A DNA stretch of 32,938 nt from DATGUN01 sp035301285 (GTDB lineage: Bacteria; Bacillota; Bacilli; Bacillales; Amphibacillaceae), in assembly GCA_035301285.1 (NCBI GenBank), contig DATGUN010000061.1:1-32938 (forward strand), in the 5' to 3' direction. The notes beneath the pieces were generated by a model. The model did not search any database. It was not told the origin of the DNA and saw only the letters and a program-made list of their open reading frames with translations. The position numbers and the translations under genes are program-made. Below are positions 32,056 to 32,938 of the stretch, one piece after another. Every line of letters begins with the position of its first letter. Positions within the stretch are counted from its first letter, which is position 1.

Positions 32056-32193
32056 GTGTAACACTCCTTCTTTTAATAGGTTTTGACAGCGATGATTAGA
32101 CGGTGCAAAACCATCATAAGTCATGAATTATTTTGGATCGGATTGGACTCCTATTTATGGATTGCAATAATCATTTTGTAACTGATTGGAATG

Positions 32194-32235
32194 GAAAGCG
32201 GAAGGGCGGTGATGATGATCCGGTTAACCGCTTTC
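32194..32235. promoter_or_regulatory. Inverted repeat in the galK-galE gap, possible operator
   Basis: GAAAGCGG and CCGCTTTC form an 8-bp inverted repeat 26 bases apart. The right arm merges with the palindrome CGGTTAACCG (32221-32230). On the minus strand the right half (CGAAAGCGGTTAAC) resembles the core of a CcpA cre site but with several mismatches. The position, between galK and galE, fits a secondary control point. Low certainty. Confidence 0.3.
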
Positions 32236-32305
32236 GTTATCATTGAATGGTGGATTGGATTTAATGAAACTTTTTATCTTGTTATTTGAATGACAAAAAG
32301 GATAT

Positions 32306-32938
32306 TCATAACATGACGTCATTCGCTGTTTTCTCCACTTTTTTAGCGCCATCACCAATTGTAGCGGTGTAAAATGTTGCATCGTATCCGATTGCTTGCT
32401 TATAAATGGTGTTGACCTCTTTTTTGAAAGAATCGATCCGGTCATTTTCGACTATGGCAATGGCACAACCACCAAATCCTGCTCCGGTCATGCGAGCGCC
32501 GATGACACCCGGTTGATTCCATGCAGCTTCGACAATCGTATCCAATTCCGCACCGGTCACTTCATAATCCTTTTGCAAAGAGGTATGGGAAGCATTCATC
32601 AATTCCCCGAATTCCTCGAGATCACCTTTTTCCAGTAGTGAATGAGCCTGGATGGTTCGATTATTTTCATAGATAGCATGTTTCGCCCGCTTCCGGTTGG
32701 TAGCATTCTGGATCAGTCCTTGATGTTTTTCGAACTGTTCTGGTGTGACGTCACCCAGTGCACTGATCGGAAGCTCTTTCTGCAGGTCTGCAAGTGCCTC
32801 TTCGCATTGTGTGCGCCGTTCATTATATTTCGATGATTCCAATGCACGGCTTTTATTGGTATTCATGATTATAATAGCATGTTTTTCGAGTTCAAGCGAT
32901 GCATAATGATAGTCTAACGTCCGGCAATCAAGGAGCAT
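32306..32938 (-). CDS. galK: Galactokinase, C-terminal part (cut by window edge)
   Basis: The last about 210 residues of galactokinase (GHMP kinase family), which makes galactose-1-phosphate from galactose and ATP. Visible: MLLDCRTLDY at the left of the fragment, the SKYNERRTQCEEAL segment and the conserved GHMP C-terminal motif GARMTGAGFGGCAIAIV (about residues 150-166 of the fragment). The N-terminal signature and the ATP-binding GLSSS loop lie beyond the window's right edge, so the visible Met is not the true start. It is the first known gene of the galK-galE-galT-galM operon here. Confidence 0.93.
   Translation of the reverse strand: MLLDCRTLDYHYASLELEKHAIIIMNTNKSRALESSKYNERRTQCEEALADLQKELPISALGDVTPEQFEKHQGLIQNATNRKRAKHAIYENNRTIQAHSLLEKGDLEEFGELMNASHTSLQKDYEVTGAELDTIVEAAWNQPGVIGARMTGAGFGGCAIAIVENDRIDSFKKEVNTIYKQAIGYDATFYTATIGDGAKKVEKTANDVML

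Overview
The window looks like a chromosomal segment of a low-to-mid GC, probably halophilic or halotolerant Bacillaceae bacterium (Lentibacillus, Virgibacillus, Gracilibacillus or Oceanobacillus type). This is inferred from strong AGGAGG-type ribosome binding sites, the yojF-bshB2 pair of the bacillithiol pathway, the Bacillus-type (class 2) galT and galK-galE-galT-galM order, and many very Asp/Glu-rich exported proteins. No rRNA, tRNA, CRISPR array, transposase or phage gene was seen.

Region 1 (85-8926, + strand) is a carbohydrate-use locus. It has a ROK-family repressor that lacks the usual zinc site, the yojF-bshB2 pair, a sugar ABC importer (lipoprotein binding protein plus two permeases, no ATPase), a cytoplasmic Cys-type sulfatase and a divergent argininosuccinate-lyase-superfamily enzyme. 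The likely theme is import and intracellular desulfation of a sulfated sugar. The deacetylase and the lyase-like enzyme are possible accessory steps (inference).

Region 2 (8927-9817) has no convincing gene. It holds a hairpin terminator, a decayed minus-strand small ORF and an AT-rich promoter region.

Region 3 (9818-25071, + strand) is the most interesting part: a Gram-positive Tad/Flp type IVc pilus operon joined to a Ser/Thr phospho-signalling module. The pilus genes are a CpaE/TadZ-like ATPase, CpaF/TadA ATPase, TadB, TadC, a Flp pilin, three TadE/TadG-like pseudopilins, a DUF4352-type lipoprotein, and two tandem prepilin peptidases, one of which has lost its catalytic aspartates. They are followed without a strong break by a membrane FHA protein, a PP2C phosphatase, a membrane Ser/Thr kinase and an EssB/YukC-like pseudokinase membrane protein, a part normally found in type VII secretion. 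No EsxA, EssA or EssC gene is present, so the EssB-like protein seems to have been adopted by the pilus system.

Region 4 (25072-27183, + strand) is an FAD-dependent monooxygenase and a MerR-family regulator. The monooxygenase promoter has a perfect palindrome inside a 19-bp spacer, the hallmark of MerR-type control.

Region 5 (27223-32938, - strand) has a DUF4349 lipoprotein and the Leloir galactose operon galK(partial)-galE-galT-galM, closed by a strong bidirectional terminator. galK runs off the right edge.
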